Below, in pieces: positions 36,572 through 46,259 of a DNA stretch of 64,000 bases. Both the position numbers and the translations under genes were made by a program. The notes under the pieces are model-generated. The model saw nothing but the letters and a program-made list of their open reading frames with translations. It was not told where the DNA came from and did no database searches. Origin of the DNA: Thermothielavioides terrestris NRRL 8126. Taxonomy: Eukaryota > Ascomycota > Sordariomycetes > Sordariales > Chaetomiaceae. Location: NCBI RefSeq assembly GCF_000226115.1, contig NC_016458.1:1736001-1800000 (forward strand). Direction: 5' to 3'. Each line of letters starts with the position of its first letter. Within the stretch, counting starts at the first letter, position 1.

Positions 36572-36928
36572 TCATCTCTCCCTCCGATACAGCTCCTTCA
36601 GCCTGGCGATCTGTCGCCGCACGAGGCCCTTCTCCTTCTCAGCCTCGCTGTCGGAGAGCTCCAGCGAGAAGGACGGCCGGCCGGACCCATTCATGTCCTT
36701 GACCAGCTTCCGCGGCGGCGGCCGTTCTGTCGTCCACGACGGCCGGCTCTCGGCAGCTGCTCGCCACGGTCTTGGAGGACAGTCTCCGCCGGCGGACAGG
36801 CCTCGGCCTCGTCGGCTGGACTGCTGTGGGGGCGGAATGTCGGCGTCGAGAAGGGACCAGCAGGCGTCCTGCAGCGCGTCGCTGCTGGACTGGCGACTTC
36901 GGAACAGTCTTGACATGGTGAACGGCAA
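36572..36928 (-). CDS. Small hypothetical protein
   Basis: A 118-residue frame; the start could equally be Met5 (MSRLFRSRQ). It is rich in Ser, Arg and Pro, with no membrane segment. The C-terminus is acidic and then basic-helical (about 90-118, ELSDSEAEKEKG followed by RQIARLKELYRR), which could form a short amphipathic helix. No family recognised. It is supported only by uninterrupted length, natural-looking composition and position between two minus-strand genes, and overlaps longer frames on the other strand that look less protein-like. Could be non-coding. Confidence 0.4.
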   Translation of the reverse strand: MPFTMSRLFRSRQSSSDALQDACWSLLDADIPPPQQSSRRGRGLSAGGDCPPRPWRAAAESRPSWTTERPPPRKLVKDMNGSGRPSFSLELSDSEAEKEKGLVRRQIARLKELYRRER

Positions 36929-37584
36929 CGCAATACAGAGGGAGATGGTCCTGAAGATGCTGTCGGAGGTTGCGGAGCGCCGGTTTTATTCTGCGCGGGG
37001 GGTTCTCGTGACCTCAGCACCCACATCAAAAGCAGCTTTGAGAGCCACGAGAACAAAGGGTTAGGGTTGGCTACAAGTCCTACCACCCACCTGCTGGTTC
37101 ACTTGGATGTGCTCCATGGAATTGTGTGACATCAGCCGAACGACCCGGAGATCCGGACCTGCAGTTGATGGTTCCGGACTCATTCGCCACATACTGCAGT
37201 CCATGCGAGTGATCGACCAGTCATCGTTTCGGCTCGATTTTGACCACTCTCTGAAAGACAATCGGGCCGACCAGTCGGCGCACATGTTGTCAACTGCGTC
37301 ATCCCATTTGTCTCGGAGAGCCGGCCGGACAGACATTTTCCGCAGTTGGAAACAACGCAAGTGAGCTTTCGACTATGCTCCTGACGGGAACTTGAGCATG
37401 TGTTGATGCTTTCCATGTGCTCTCCCATGTCGTAAACACAACACGTCGTTGAGCTGGTGGCGGCACAAAACTCTCACGGTGGAAGAGTTCCGTAGTATGT
37501 ACAGCATCTCGGTGCTATAAACACGTCGCTATGCCCGCAACAACACCATCGCCTTTCTTTGGATTGTGATACCGTACAATGCCC
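36929..37584. other. Intergenic, downstream of NDUFA2
   Basis: About 655 bp. Contains two telomere-like units (GGGTTAGGGTT at about 37056-37068), a short motif that also occurs in promoters. Minus-strand frames at 37061-37428 have no domain and I do not call them genes. Confidence 0.5.
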
Positions 37585-38059
37585 TCATTCCTTGACGAGC
37601 TTTGTAACTGTCTCCTCGATCTGCTTATCGGAGAGCCCTATATGGTAACAATTAGCTCCTTGTTATTTCCAGTCCTGCCCTGTCCAAACATACCTTCTAA
37701 TGACTCGCTTGTCTCCTTGCCGAACTCTGGCCTGCCCGTCAGTAATTGGAACCCCACAAGTAAACCGGCCGGACCTCTGGCGACGGACCGTATCGCGCGT
37801 AGACCCGGGGGAGGGTGCCCTGGGCTTCGCGGAGCAGGATCGGTATCGACGGGTTGTTCTTCTTCATGATGGGGTAGGCTCGTGTGAGAAAGGACCTGCG
37901 CGCCAGAGACAAACACGCATCCGTTAGCAGAGGACGAGTAAGGTAAACCCGGCTCAGGGGCAGTATGGCGCACCTCGTCGCGGCGCTGTGCTCGGCAGTC
38001 TGGCAGAAGAGGAAGCGCAGCTCCTTTAGGCCCTTGGCGAAAGCATATCTGCCAGACAT
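37585..38059 (-). CDS. NDUFA2: NADH:ubiquinone oxidoreductase subunit NDUFA2 (B8/10.5 kDa)
   Basis: Four exons: 37974-38059, 37789-37895, 37694-37726, 37585-37637; introns of 78, 62 and 56 nt, with CTAAC and CTGAC branch sites in the first two. The product is 92 residues, the expected size. This is an accessory subunit of mitochondrial complex I with a thioredoxin-like fold, on the matrix arm. It starts MSGRYAFAKGLKELRF, followed by LFCQTAEHSAATR; exon 2 begins SFLTRAYPIMKKNNP and contains the PRVYARYE block; the end is GLSDKQIEETVTKLVKE. The 33-nt third exon is needed to restore EFGKETSESLE. A longer uninterrupted frame through introns 1 and 2 exists by chance and would give a wrong protein. 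Shares its upstream region with the pyruvate carrier gene. Confidence 0.95.
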
Positions 38060-38728
38060 GTTGGGCAGATCGGTCGACGAACTGGCCTGCGGGATGCAAT
38101 CGGTGCTCAATTGATCGTCGACGACGTTGCACCCGGGCAAAGCGGCAAGCGGGCTTTCCTGGTCGCGCACTTGGGCTGGTGAAGACGGGGCTTGACTTGC
38201 GTCGCGCAAGGCTCGTGCTCCGAGATGTGCATAACCTCTGATAAGGTACTCCGTTACGTACCTTAGTGCATAACTGACGCACGGGCCAGCGGAGTGCAAA
38301 CTCCGGATTCCCCAACAACCCGCCGTCACCAATTGATCGGAGACCAAGAGTCACCGAGCGGATCGTTATCGCCATTGAGGGATCGCAGAGTTTCCCACTG
38401 GGCACCTCCGACAATCAGGTGCACGGCGAACAATCCTCTCCACTCACTGTAAGTTACGCATTCCTGTCGAGCACTTTTATTCCTTCACTAACAGCCGCAT
38501 TCACAGTCCGTTTCCTCCGTTCTGCCCTGCACCGTTAAAATAACATTAATCACCGACAGCTTGTCCGACGACCGGCGTCCGCATCACCAGCGCACCCGAC
38601 ACGCGAACAGCCGGGATCTCTGCTCAACATCACCTGCAGCGCCGCGCAAACCACCACGTTTGCCGGCTCATCTTCTTGTCCCGCATTTCCCCCTCCGAAC
38701 CAATCCAGACTCGCCTAAAAAGAGAACC
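38060..38728. promoter_or_regulatory. Bidirectional promoter, NDUFA2 / pyruvate carrier
   Basis: 669 bp separate two divergent ATGs of nuclear genes for mitochondrial proteins. CCAAT boxes, the target of the HAP/CBC complex that controls respiratory genes in fungi, occur at 38329-38333 and 38700-38704. The second is probably within the pyruvate carrier leader. Joint regulation is an inference from layout. Confidence 0.6.
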
Positions 38729-39517
38729 ATGCCGCCGACGAGCAACCTCTTCCGCGCGGCCCGGCCGGCCTTCCGCGCCCGCCACTTCTTCTTCCGCCCC
38801 AAGCAGCGCAACACCGCGCGCTTCCAGAGCACGGCCGCCGGCAGCGCCGAGCAGGCGACCGCCGAGTCGTGGGCCAAGCGCATGTGGAACAGCCCCGTGG
38901 GGCTCAAGACGGTGCACTTCTGGTCCGTTCCCATCTCATCCAACCCCCTTATACTATACACTTCGCCGAAGTTTGTTTCTACCAAGATAGGCCAGAACCG
39001 ATGGTGCTGACGATGATGATGTTCGACGACAGGGCCCCCATCATGAAGTGGGCGCTCGTGATCGCGGGCATCTCCGACTTCACGCGCCCCGCCGAGAAGC
39101 TCTCGGTCTCGCAGAACGTCGCCCTGACCTGCACCGGCCTGATCTGGACGCGCTGGTGCCTGATCATCAAGCCCAAGAACTACCTGTGCGTTGTTCCCCT
39201 CCCCTATCTGTCTTTTATCTTTTTCTTTTTTTCCTTTCTTTTTTTTTTTCATTTTCCCTTGCTTTTTTGGCTTTTTTTTCTCTTTTCCTTTTATTTTTCC
39301 TTCCCCCCCCCTTCCCATCCTGCGACCTGACAGCTGGCTAACACCGTCCGCGCGCGCGTGCGTGTGTGTGTGACACGACAGCCTCGCGGCGGTCAACTTC
39401 TTCCTCGGCATCGTCGGTGTCGTCCAAATCACCCGCATCGGCCTGTGGCGCCAGTCGCAGAAGGCGATCGCCGCCGCCAAGCCGGAGGAGGTGAAGGAGG
39501 CGGTGGTGAAGTCATAG
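38729..39517 (+). CDS. MPC2: Mitochondrial pyruvate carrier subunit (Mpc2/Mpc3-like)
   Basis: Three exons: 38729-38922, 39033-39185, 39382-39517; introns of 110 and 196 nt. The product is 160 residues. MPC proteins form a heterodimer in the inner mitochondrial membrane that imports pyruvate. The N-terminus is Arg-rich, hydroxylated and lacks acidic residues up to RFQSTAAG, a presumed targeting sequence. The carrier domain follows: SPVGLKTVHFWAPIMKWALV, then ISDFTRPAEKLS, WTRWCLIIKPKNYLLAAVN and FFLGIVGVVQITRI, giving about three membrane segments. The WxRWC...P-KNY pattern fits the Mpc2/Mpc3 branch better than Mpc1. Intron 1 uses the less common donor GTCCGT, as does intron 2 of NDUFA2 next door; intron 2 is extremely pyrimidine-rich. 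I cannot separate Mpc2 from Mpc3. Confidence 0.94.
39186..39381 (+). repeat. Pyrimidine-rich tract in pyruvate carrier intron 2
   Basis: Long T- and C-rich stretch (about 39205-39315) followed by a short GCGC/GTGTGTGTG run ahead of the CGACAG acceptor. Simple-sequence expansion inside an otherwise ordinary intron. Confidence 0.8.
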
Positions 39518-40325
39518 ACGGACGGAATCAGGGGGTTGGATGGATGAAGAAGAAGGAGGCGAGCAGGAGGTGTTCGGTAGAGACTTAAGAACGGTAGAGG
39601 GGGGCCGCGACGCTCAGCGGGCTGGGGTTGGGCGATTCAGGCACCTGGCCCTCTTTGTAGAAGCAGCACGGGCAGGGGTGGAGCAGCCTTGGGCCTGGAC
39701 AGTGGGTGGGTGTTGAAACTGAGACCCGGGAAGGGGCCCCCTTCAGGGGCCGCGTAACCGGTCTTGGATCTGTACAACAATAGTGGGGCTTCGGTGTGCC
39801 AGTGCGTTCAGCTTTGCGAATCATGCGTGCTGTTACATGGCATTGTGTGTGGCTTTATATTCCGGTTTATGTTCCGGGGATTGGTTGGTGGGCAAGAGGG
39901 CGGTTAGAGAACAAACAGTTACCTCAGATGATCACAGACCATCTTCTCACCAATAGATCCGGTGCGTGTTGGTAATCCAGCTGGGGAGAAGGATTCCCAG
40001 ATGCCGTTCAAGTCTATTACTCTGCAGGCGCTTATACAACAAAATGCAATACCGCTATATGATACGAACAGTATTCGCTGTACCACCTGGGCCACGGAGT
40101 CCCACCGCCCAAACCAACCGTCATGGCAGGATATCAGCTTCCAGACCATGCATGCAAAACACGCTTCCCACATCAAGGAGAGCCATCCAAACCAGGGCGG
40201 AGGAAGAAGAACAGTTCGCTCCGCAGAGATGCCAAAGGCACGGCCAAACCAGCCACCCAGCTTGCTCGGCAGGACGCTGAGCCTTCGTAACCTCAACCCC
40301 CTGCCTCCCTCAGTCTCCACGCGGA
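39518..40325. other. Convergent intergenic region, pyruvate carrier / pantothenate kinase
   Basis: About 810 bp containing the 3' ends of both genes. Open frames on either strand are shadows or chance. No RNA gene or repeat seen. Confidence 0.6.
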
Positions 40326-41993
40326 CTACTCACCGCCACCTCTCGCCCGCAATCTCAGATCCATCGCCGGCCCGCCGGCGGCGCCGGCTTCCTCAAAGCT
40401 GCCCCGCCTACCCCAATTCCGCGGCTGCCTCTTGAGGAACGCACCGACGGCGCCCAGGTAGCCCTCGTGGCGGAGGAAGTAGGCCTGCTTGGTGCCCTTG
40501 GACCAGAACTTGATGGCGTAGCTCAGCGTGTTCATGGTCTGCGGGTGGCCGCGGATGAAGGAACCGCCGAAGTAGATGTGCGACAGGCCGTGGATCTGCG
40601 ACTGCAGGAAGGCGATCTGGCCGATGTTGTTGGAGATGGCGTACAGCAGCGAGACGGAAATGTCGGCGGCCGAGAAGGGCCGCGATTCGTCGTAGGAGGA
40701 GCCCTCCTGCTCCTGAGAGGGGCGGCCGGCCTCGTCGGCGGATGGTTGGCCGGGTTGGCTGGGTTGAGAGGAGGGATGCGGCGCTGATGGCTGTGGCTGG
40801 TGTTGTTGTTGTCGTGATTGGCGGTGGTGGTCCTTGTGCCGCTGGCCGCCGCTGTCCTCGGCTTCCTGCTCGGCTTGCCGCTTCTTCCGGAAGACCTTGC
40901 CAAAAGAGCTAGCGATGGTCGTGCTTTTCAGCCCGATCTTGCCGTAGTCGGTGCCGTAGATGTCACCGACGAGCATGTCCACCTTGGTGTTGTCCCCCTG
41001 CGATGCAAGTTCCAGCATCTCGTCGAAGGTGCGCGCCCCGGTGAGCAGGCTGAGCAGGCCCCACAGCGTGCCGCCCCCGAGCGAAGTGCCACCCACACGC
41101 TCGTACTTGCGCGGCCCGGACACCTTGAGGAAGGACACGCCGGAGCCGATGTTAACGAGTAGGTACGGGTAGACATTCTCCGACGGCTCGACGAAGTGCA
41201 TGGGGTTCGCCTCAGAGTAGGTGAACACCTCGCGGGGGATTTCGGTGATGAAGAAATCAAGGCCGATGATCAAGCACTCCATCTCGTCTTCCCTCAACAC
41301 GTCGACACCGAGCACATCGCGGATCTTGTCGTAGAACTTGTACGCGCCGCCGCCTGTGGCCATGACGCACAGGTCGTTAGCGAGCCTGTTCGAGGAGCCA
41401 TCGCCGTTCCCGTTCCCGCTCCCGTTAAGCTGCAGGTGCTTGTCCTTGAGACGGTGCATAAAATCGAGGCACTCATCGATGCGGTCCGTCTCGAAGCTAA
41501 TGAAGTTGAGCCGGCCGCCGGGCTCGGTCGTGTGCGCTTCGCGCGAGAAGTAGACGAGCTTGGCGAGCGAGCCGCCAATCTGCAATGCGATAGGCCAGGG
41601 GTCAGTTGCCTGCTCTCAGCTCACAGAAACGCACAATGACATCATCGCATGACATGGGGAACACAGGGCAACGCTCCGTACATCAACAGCGATATGGCTG
41701 ACCACGGCGGTATGGTTCGGCAGCCGGATGTCCTTGGTCTCATGACGGCCGGGTGACCCACTTCGGCCGTCGGGGGTGATGGGTGTGGCGGTTTCCTGAT
41801 CGACGATGAAGGCGCCCTTGACGTTGATGCGCACGGAGCCCGGGTGGCTCAGGGTTTCGTCGATTTCGGTGGTGCCGGTCGCGGTCCGCTGGCGGCCGGT
41901 GCCGTGGTCATTCTGGCGCCGGTGCTGTTGCTCCGGGGCGTCGGCATCGGCCGGCCGGACCGGGGGCTCGGCCTGGTAAATGCCTTCCGGCAT
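40326..41993 (-). CDS. Pantothenate kinase (eukaryotic PanK type)
   Basis: Two exons, 41682-41993 and 40326-41579, with a 102-nt intron (donor GTACGG, acceptor TGCAG), giving 521 residues. It phosphorylates pantothenate, the first and regulated step of coenzyme A synthesis. The splice joins HIAVD to IGGSLAKLVYFSRE, rebuilding the phosphate-binding VDIGGSLAKL loop of the ASKHA-fold PanK II family. Further signatures are ATGGGAYKFY, PYLLVNIGSGVS and GGTSLGGGTLWGLLSLLTG. A region of about 70 residues rich in Gln, Ser, Pro and His (after FGKVFRKKRQ) interrupts the core before the conserved ISNNIGQIAFL and IYFGGSFIRGH blocks. This looks like a disordered surface insertion. The start is the first ATG of exon 1; the first 50 residues are polar and unconserved. 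Confidence 0.95.
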
Positions 41994-42955
41994 GGTCGGG
42001 GTATGGATAGGTATTTCGCTGGGCCGGCCAAAGGGAGGTAATTCAGGGAGGTCTCATAGGAATATCCATCGGAGTGGGTTTTTTCGGCGCAGACGAGGCC
42101 GAGTCCAGTCAGAAGCTTATAAAAAGCGGAATGCTCAGAATTACATTGTAGAACTCATCCCGCCGAGGTTCTGGACGGTGCGACCGAGCACAATGGAAGC
42201 TACCTGGGGTTATCGATAAGAGCTACCCGTTTGCCCGAGTTGTGTCCGAAACAGGGAACTCATCCCTGCTACTGAGCGCCAAGACCGCGTTCTTGCCTGC
42301 TCTCACCCGCCCTGGTCAGGTCTGCGAACGTCAGGAGCGAACCGTATTGAAACGATCAACAATGCGGCAAAGGCCGAGGAGTTGGTCGATCTCGGCGGAC
42401 CGGCCGCAGGTGTTATCTGGTCGAGAGTTGGCGCAAGGCGCAGCTGGTCGAGACGGCTGTAGCAGCTGCCACATGCTCGTGTTCGATGGTCAAAGGAGCA
42501 CAAAACCATTCACGCCATCAACCCAGCAGCCAAGATCCGCGGGTGCATCGGGAGGCGTGTTCAGGTTGGATCGCAGAGAGTGACCCTCGCTGCCGCACAG
42601 CTGGAGCACGAAGTAGTTTGGGGCGACGGCGCCCTATAACACCTACCTCTACCCATATACATCCGAACGCGTGGTCTGTTTGAAGCCGTCCTCGGCAGAA
42701 GAGTCCCCTGTTGCCCGCGTCGGACGGCATACTTGGTAACCACCTGCAAGCTCGCCTCATTATTACATCCATTAGCACCAATCATACAGATACATATTGC
42801 CCAGCCGAAGAGCCATTCGCAACAGGTCAAGCCATGAGGCAACCTCAACGCCGTTCTCGCTCTCTTGTCCCAACAACGCCGAGCCGAAAAAGCTCCGTCC
42901 CGACCCCGATCCCCCACCCCTTCCCCCCGATTAATAGTACACGCACAGTAAAGAC
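41994..42955. promoter_or_regulatory. Upstream region of the pantothenate kinase gene
   Basis: About 960 bp between two minus-strand genes, holding the PanK promoter and the 3' end of the RGS gene. Frames on both strands lack recognisable domains. Confidence 0.55.
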
Positions 42956-44552
42956 TCAGAAAAACCGCCCGGCCGGCACAGCAACAAACACGCCCGTCAG
43001 CACCCCAGCACAAACCACCGCAAGCAAGACGCTCTGCACAAAGATGGTGTCCTGGATCTGTCGCAGGGCCGGTTCCTCGATCCATACCTCGCGGTCAAAG
43101 ATCTTGCGGAGGATGTTGCGCTTCCGGTAGCCGACCACCCACGGTTCGTCCTCGTAGCTGTTGCCGGACCCGAAGCTGTCGAAGGCGCTCTTGGCGGCGC
43201 GGATGGAGTCGTCGTCATGGTGGCCGTCGTCGTGGCCGTTGCCGTCGTCGTGGCCATTGCCGTCGTCGTCCGAGTCTGATGCGAAGAGGTCCCATGGGCG
43301 GATGTGTCGGTGGTGCCGGCCGTGGAGGACGACGCACTGCCGGCGGTCAGTCAGGTTTTCCTTTGACAGAAGGTTGCAACGGCGAGAGAACATAAAACGC
43401 ACCATCCCCTTGTACGCCGCCATCCAAATCGTAAACCCAACCACCCACGCGATCGCCGCCAGCGCGCGGTACCCCCTGCCGGCGCTCGACAGCGTCAGCA
43501 CCAGCGCCGCCACGACGCCGAACAGGACCACGGCGGCCCCGAGACCCGCCGCGAAGGTGATGCGCGGCGGGTTGCCGTTGCGGATGCTCCAGCGGATGAA
43601 GTTGGGGTGCGCCTGCTGGCGCAGCGTCGCCTCGACGCCGTTGGCGATCGACCGCAGCACGGACGGGTGGGTGGTGAAGGAGAGCGCGTGCAGCACCGTC
43701 TTCTGTTCCTGGTCCGTGAGGTTGAGCTGGCGCGGCGCGCCGTCCATGATGTAGGTCGCGATGACGCGGTCGAGTTCTCTGCGGAAGGGCTGGATCGTGA
43801 CTGATGATTTGGCCTTTGCGTGAGTTCCGGAGACGCACACTGGCGAGGTCGTGAGGAGGGGCTGAGAGCTTACATGGAGCTTTTAGTCCTGCCGAGGCGA
43901 AGGCCTGGCTTGCTTGGCTCCTATTTGACGAAGTGTTCGTGGTCAGAATGCTGGGCCATCATGGGGCTGTCCATGGGGGTTTCGCAGGATGCGCCAGCCA
44001 CGCACTTGGAAGTGACGGTAACAGTGACAGATTCCCGGGTGGTGTCGGCACCCTTCTCAAAGTCGGTGCCCTTGAAGATTTCGGCAGCGCCCTGGGGAGG
44101 TCTGCGCGCCTTTTCCGCTTGCTCCTTTTTGATACGCATGACCGCCTCATCTTCCATCGCCTGAGTCCACTCCGGGGCCAGGGAGATGTCCGGGGTTTTG
44201 GCGTTGGCAAACCGCCTCACGTAGTCGCGGTACCAGAGGAAGAACTGGAGGTTTTCTGCCGAATGTTCCACGTAAATAAGGTAGTTCATAAAGTCGCGAA
44301 GTGTGCATGGCTTTCCTCGTCATCGTCAGCGGGTGCTTATCCAAGAGGCGAATCCGTTCATACTGGACATGTCGTTCCCTCTATGATCCGGTCGAAACTG
44401 AGGGCAGCCGGGATCCCTCCGGAGCTGGCTGACAGGCCGGTTCTCAAGGATTTGCTCGACGCTCTGTCATCATGCAGCGACCCTTGGCTGGCGATGGGCC
44501 CGGACTTCTCGACATACGCGGGAGGGCGATAGTTGAGTGGCAGCAAGCCCAT
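42956..44552 (-). CDS. RGS-domain membrane protein, Rax1-like
   Basis: Five exons: 44364-44552, 44006-44310, 43874-43920, 43403-43800, 42956-43336; introns of 53, 85, 73 and 66 nt. The product is 439 residues, near the 435 of yeast Rax1. The N-terminal RGS domain spans the join GTTCP/PCTLRDF; residues 71-97 contain YVEHSAENLQFFLWYRDY, the canonical RGS box 1. The second RGS part, SQAFASAGLKAPFTIQPFRREL, is restored by a 47-nt exon. Hydrophobic segments lie at about 261-284, 291-310 and 410-433, so the protein is membrane-bound. Between them an Asp/Gly/His repeat occupies about 335-357. RGS proteins speed GTP hydrolysis by G-alpha; Rax1 marks bud sites in yeast, and filamentous orthologues affect polarity. 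The last intron is in frame and stop-free, so it is easily read through; removing it gives YKGMCVVLHG, as I recall in relatives. Confidence 0.86.
43205..43270 (-). repeat. Short tandem repeat encoding Asp/Gly/His tract
   Basis: An imperfect 18-bp unit of GTCGTCGTGGCC type, repeated about three times, encodes DDGNGH on the minus strand within the RGS gene. In-frame repeat, so copy-number change would not disrupt the gene. Confidence 0.8.
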
Positions 44553-45556
44553 GGTGAGCCGAGTCTGACAGGAGAATGCGACGAAACAGTGCTTTAGACC
44601 AAAGGACTAACAAGAAACGCCTGAAGCGTAAACAACCTCCAATCTGAGGTCGATTCCCATCCACCTCGCGGCAAGCAGCATGAACGAAGGCTGGATGAGG
44701 ACCGCGCGCGGAGTCCACGAAACTGTTAGCTATCCAAGCAAAAGCAACCCGTCATACTGTGTAATTCTGGCCTGGCCAGGGGAGTAGCCGTTCTAGCCGC
44801 GTAATTACACAGTAGTATACCTGCATACACACCTGGTGGACGTCCTTACTGACTTACACAGTGGTTAGTTCCTCCAAATGAACGGGTGCAGGGAGAGAGG
44901 ACTTCAGCTACGCCCGAGCATCCCAGCCGATGAGTCTCTTGCAGTCTGGTATGCCAGTTCACGTTGCCCGTCTCTCAAGTGTTCATAACTCTCAATATCC
45001 CGACTCTTTGCATCACCAATGGGCGGATGCTCGAGCTTCTTGATCGCCCAGCATATTCAGAGGCATTCTTACTTGTTGCTCAGTGCGGTAGCACATGGAA
45101 GAAAATGAAAGGCGGTATGTACATACACTGGCCAGCTCAGGGGTGCCGTTACAGCACATGGAAGTGACATTGCATTCTGGGGGAACACGAACTTCGTGGG
45201 CGAGATGGTGATGGGGTGGAGGAACACTGGGTCACCGCGCGAGATATCCCTGCAGCCAAGCCAATAACTGCAACCCGATGGTCAGTGCCACCCATCAGCT
45301 CCTGCATGGGATTCGAAGGCATCTGTTCTCGGGAACGCCTTCCCAAATTTGGAAAGAGTCGAAATGAACGACGTTCCAGGTTCATGCGGAGGAGGGTACG
45401 GCGCTCTAAACGCATCACTGTCCATAAACGTGACACTCGTTTGCAACTAACTCCAACCAAACAAACAAACCTGGCCCACTTTCAAAATCGCTCTTCGCTA
45501 TATGTAATAAAACATTGCCTACCCTGCCTATCGCTCCCGCTTACCTACCTACGGCT
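44553..45556. other. Upstream of the RGS gene; no gene found
   Basis: About 1 kb of normal composition, the last ordinary DNA before the minisatellite. It would contain the RGS promoter. Apart from the small inverted-repeat element at 44755-44814 I see nothing defined. Frames such as the minus-strand 45149-45460 have no recognisable content. Confidence 0.5.
44755..44814. mobile_element. 60-bp inverted-repeat element, possible mariner-type MITE relic
   Basis: Perfect 12-bp inverted repeats TACTGTGTAATT (44755-44766) and AATTACACAGTA (44803-44814) enclose 36 bp. Each repeat begins with TA, so the layout fits 10-bp terminal repeats flanked by a TA target duplication, as Tc1/mariner elements leave. 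Too short to encode anything; could also be a regulatory hairpin. Confidence 0.5.
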
Positions 45557-45789
45557 TGTACGCACCCTGCGGCACCCACAGTTACGTACTACTATAGCAC
45601 CTACAATTACGTACCCTGCGGCACCCACAGTTATATACCCTGTAGCACCCACAGTTATATACCTTACGCTACGGCACCTACAGGGCAGTTGCGTACCTTG
45701 CGGCACTTACAGTTACGTACCCTACGGCACCTATAGTTATATACCTTGCGGTACCTACAGTTATGCACCGCGGTACCCACAGTTGTGTA
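45557..45789 (+). repeat. Minisatellite, about 24-bp units (left block)
   Basis: About nine imperfect units built on GTACCCTGCGGCACCCACAG plus TTAC. Variation is mostly C/T and G/A. Chance frames across it read as Tyr-rich repeats (CGTHSYIP-like), but no gene context supports coding. Confidence 0.9.
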
Positions 45790-45794
45790 CCTAA

Positions 45795-46029
45795 TGTTAC
45801 ACGTAGTTGTAGGTCACCTGTGGCCACCTGTGGCTAACTGTGTAAGTGTGGGTCTACTGGGCCCACTGGGCCCACTGGGCCCTACAACAGCACTAGGCCC
45901 TGCAACAGTGCATAGGCCACCTTACGCACAGGCCACCACACTCCTGTATTTAGGTGGGCACTTGCCCGCATCCTACACTTACGCAGTTAGCTACAGGTGG
46001 CCACAGGTGACCCACAACTGCGTGTAACA
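45795..46029. mobile_element. 235-bp foldback/MITE-like element in minisatellite
   Basis: Imperfect inverted repeats of about 56 bp form the ends (45795-45850 and 45974-46029), beginning TGTTACACG and ending GTGTAACA, with only about five mismatches, all transitions. The arms enclose a 123-bp centre containing three tandem ACTGGGCCC units. A perfect 5-bp direct repeat CCTAA flanks it at 45790-45794 and 46030-46034, as a target-site duplication would. No coding capacity. The class is uncertain: terminal repeats suggest a DNA transposon derivative, but TG...CA with 5 bp is also LTR-like. Confidence 0.65.
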
Positions 46030-46034
46030 CCTAA

Positions 46035-46259
46035 GGTACCCTGTGGCACCCACAGTTATGTACCCTGCGGCACCTATAGTTACATACCCTGCCTGTGGCA
46101 GCCACAGTTGTGCACCCTGCCTGCGGCACCCACAGTTACGTACCCTGCCTGCGGCACCCACAGTTGTACACCCTGCCTGCGGCACCCACAGTTACATACC
46201 CTGCCTGTGGCAGCCACAGTTGTATATCCTGCCTATAGTAGCCATAGTTATACACCCTG
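46035..46259 (+). repeat. Minisatellite, about 28-bp units (right block)
   Basis: Eight or so units in the same orientation as the left block, but most with an added CCTG (CCCTGCCTGCGGCACCCACA plus GTTACGTA). The block ends where the 3.03-kb LTR-like unit begins. Left and right blocks probably formed one array before the 235-bp element entered. Confidence 0.9.

Noticed and set aside
37056..37068. Telomere-like GGGTTAGGGTT
   Set aside because: Only two units within ordinary intergenic DNA; too short to be an interstitial telomere tract.
37061..37428. Overlapping minus-strand frames between the hypothetical gene and NDUFA2
   Set aside because: No domain, overlapping alternative frames, and Met-rich composition unlike a real protein.
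37739..38347. 202-codon uninterrupted frame covering most of NDUFA2
   Set aside because: It reads through introns 1 and 2 and the upstream leader. Conserved NDUFA2 ends appear only after splicing four exons.
45216..45794. 192-codon frame reading as Tyr/Pro repeats across the minisatellite
   Set aside because: The repetitive peptide follows from the tandem DNA units. There is no promoter context or homologous domain.
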